A stretch of 7,253 nt of DNA from Alphaproteobacteria bacterium (GTDB lineage: Bacteria; Pseudomonadota; Alphaproteobacteria; Rhizobiales; Aestuariivirgaceae). The DNA lies in contig JAJRRZ010000026.1 in assembly GCA_024279045.1 (NCBI GenBank), positions 1-7,253 on the forward strand, read 5' to 3'. Below the pieces are notes generated by a model. That model was given only the letters and a program-made list of their open reading frames with translations, searched no databases and was not told the DNA's origin. Shown here in pieces: positions 6,565-7,253 of the stretch. Position 1 is the stretch's first letter; every line of letters begins with the position of its first letter. A program made the position numbers and the translations under genes.

Positions 6565-6594
6565 GAAAACTCCACGGGCTTTCTGTCCAGCGGC

Positions 6595-6624
6595 ATTGTA
6601 ACGACATATCCCCTCATGCGGCAA
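6595..6624 (-). promoter_or_regulatory. Candidate glcD promoter with overlapping inverted repeat
   Basis: On the minus strand TTGCCG (6619-6624) and TACAAT (6595-6600) are separated by 18 bases and match four and five of six positions of the -35 and -10 consensus. Transcription would start around 6588, giving a leader of about 24 bases with the GGAG site. A 5-bp inverted repeat GCGGC-N5-GCCGC (6618-6632) covers the -35 hexamer and could be an operator. No regulator gene is present in the window to identify what would bind. Confidence 0.45.
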
Positions 6625-6726
6625 TCAGCCGCTTTCCGGAGAGGAAACTTGTCATGATTATGCCATGCTGTTCAATGAACGGAAATCGCGCGGGCGGTTT
6701 TCCTGCCCGGCAAAACCGGTTACAAG

Positions 6727-6780
6727 CCCCTCTGGCCAGTGCATGCGTCATGACGCACGCAAGCGTGCCAGCCAGAGGGG
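6727..6780. repeat. 10-bp inverted repeat enclosing smaller palindromes
   Basis: CCCCTCTGGC (6727-6736) and GCCAGAGGGG (6771-6780) are perfect reverse complements. Inside the 34-base loop are a perfect 14-bp palindrome TGCGTCATGACGCA (6744-6757) and a GCACGC-AA-GCGTGC hairpin (6755-6760/6763-6768). The structure sits about 90 bases before the cytochrome start. It could be a regulatory dyad, a structured 5' leader or a small REP-like element. No T tract follows, so an intrinsic terminator is unlikely. Confidence 0.6.
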
Positions 6781-6869
6781 ATGGAGGACAGCCGGTACGA
6801 AACATGGCAGGCCATGCATGGGCATGCCCCGGCATGGCGGGCGAACCGAGGAAGAGGAGGACAGGCATC

Positions 6870-7253
6870 ATGAAGAAGATTGCTTTCGCGGCGATGCTGC
6901 TGGCTGCCCTGCCGCTGGCAGCTCATGCGGAGATTCAGGGAGATCCGGAGAAGGGCAAGAAGGTATTTAACAAGTGCAAAGCATGCCACTTCGTGGACAG
7001 GGAAAAGAACAAGGTCGGCCCGCATCTGGTGAACATCGTGGGTCGCAAATCGGCCTCCGTGGAGGGCTTCAGATACTCCAAGGCCGCCCTGAAGATGTCT
7101 GAAGAAGGGCTTGTCTGGACAGAAGAGAAGCTGTTTGAATACCTGGAAAATCCGAGGAAGTTCATGCCCGGCACCAAGATGGCCTTCGCCGGCCTGAAAA
7201 AGCCGGAAGATCGCGCCAACCTGATTGCCTACCTGAAGTCGATGGCGAAATAA
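6870..7253 (+). CDS. Class I (c2-type) cytochrome c, periplasmic
   Basis: A complete 127-residue protein ending with TAA at the last base of the window. Residues 1-20 (MKKIAFAAMLLAALPLAAHA) are a Sec signal peptide cut after AHA, so the mature protein is about 107 residues in the periplasm. CKACH (36-40) is the haem-binding CxxCH, with His40 as one axial ligand. GTKMAF places the second ligand at Met104, in the same setting as Met80 of mitochondrial cytochrome c. KVGPHLVNIVGRK and the C-terminal LIAYLKSM helix are also typical. It would carry electrons between a quinol-oxidising complex and a terminal oxidase or reductase. The start is set by the signal peptide and by a GAGGAGG ribosome binding site 9 bases upstream. 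Upstream in-frame starts from 6654 lack both. The gene is divergent from glcD. A direct link to glycolate oxidation is not implied, since GlcDEF feeds the quinone pool. Confidence 0.95.
   Translation: MKKIAFAAMLLAALPLAAHAEIQGDPEKGKKVFNKCKACHFVDREKNKVGPHLVNIVGRKSASVEGFRYSKAALKMSEEGLVWTEEKLFEYLENPRKFMPGTKMAFAGLKKPEDRANLIAYLKSMAK

Larger units (their letters stand above)
6565..6869. other. Divergent intergenic region glcD / cytochrome c
   Basis: No convincing gene lies in these 305 bases. An open frame from 6654 simply extends the cytochrome upstream and lacks a signal peptide at that start. The region holds the glcD promoter candidate, two competing short hairpins at 6691-6718 (CGGGC/GCCCG at 6691-6695 and 6705-6709, CGGTTTT/AAAACCG at 6695-6701 and 6712-6718), the nested palindrome at 6727-6780 and a CATG-rich tract at 6803-6836. 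A plus-strand promoter for the cytochrome gene could not be picked out with confidence. Confidence 0.6.

Noticed and set aside
6654..6869. N-terminal extension of the cytochrome c from an ATG at 6654
   Set aside because: It would place 72 residues before a standard signal peptide and ignores the strong GAGGAGG site just before 6870.
1..7253. CRISPR array, insertion sequence or rRNA
   Set aside because: No regularly spaced identical repeats with spacers, no transposase gene and no rRNA-like sequence were seen.

Overview
The window looks like a proteobacterial chromosome segment of fairly high GC. An alphaproteobacterium is favoured, because the cytochrome c is of the c2/mitochondrial type and the tRNA-Arg(ACG) body resembles alphaproteobacterial ones. 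This is a judgement from memory and could be wrong.

The window has two halves. Positions 1 to about 2815 are the decayed end of a Mu-like prophage. On the minus strand lie the 5' part of a gpG-type virion morphogenesis gene (running off the left edge) and a MuF-type head morphogenesis gene. The head gene has lost its own start and carries a frameshift in its C-terminal nuclease-like domain. On the plus strand lies a CI/LexA-type phage repressor (HTH plus S24 peptidase). Repressor next to gpF is not a functional phage order. In a Mu-like genome the early, lysis, packaging and portal genes lie between them, so a large internal deletion is inferred with its junction near 1770-1850. The 268 bases after the repressor hold regularly spaced GCCCC-ended repeats and a pair of TGGTATCTA direct repeats, and end at a tRNA-Arg gene. 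Phage DNA therefore seems to stop near the tRNA 3' end.

Positions about 2816 to 7253 look like host core genome. The minus strand carries tRNA-Arg(ACG), an exported RNase T2, an M48 family zinc metalloprotease lipoprotein just upstream of it, and the FAD subunit of glycolate oxidase (GlcD). Divergent from glcD, on the plus strand, is a complete periplasmic class I cytochrome c ending exactly at the window edge. The M48 and RNase T2 genes are 27 bases apart and probably form one transcription unit for cell-envelope degradative enzymes. GlcD and the cytochrome share a 305-base divergent intergenic region that holds a plausible glcD promoter and several strong inverted repeats.

No complete new system is visible. 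The points that most repay checking are the fused and frameshifted MuF gene with its PBECR-like nuclease tail, the operator-like half-sites at the start of the repressor, the spaced repeats at the probable prophage end, and the nested palindrome upstream of the cytochrome gene.
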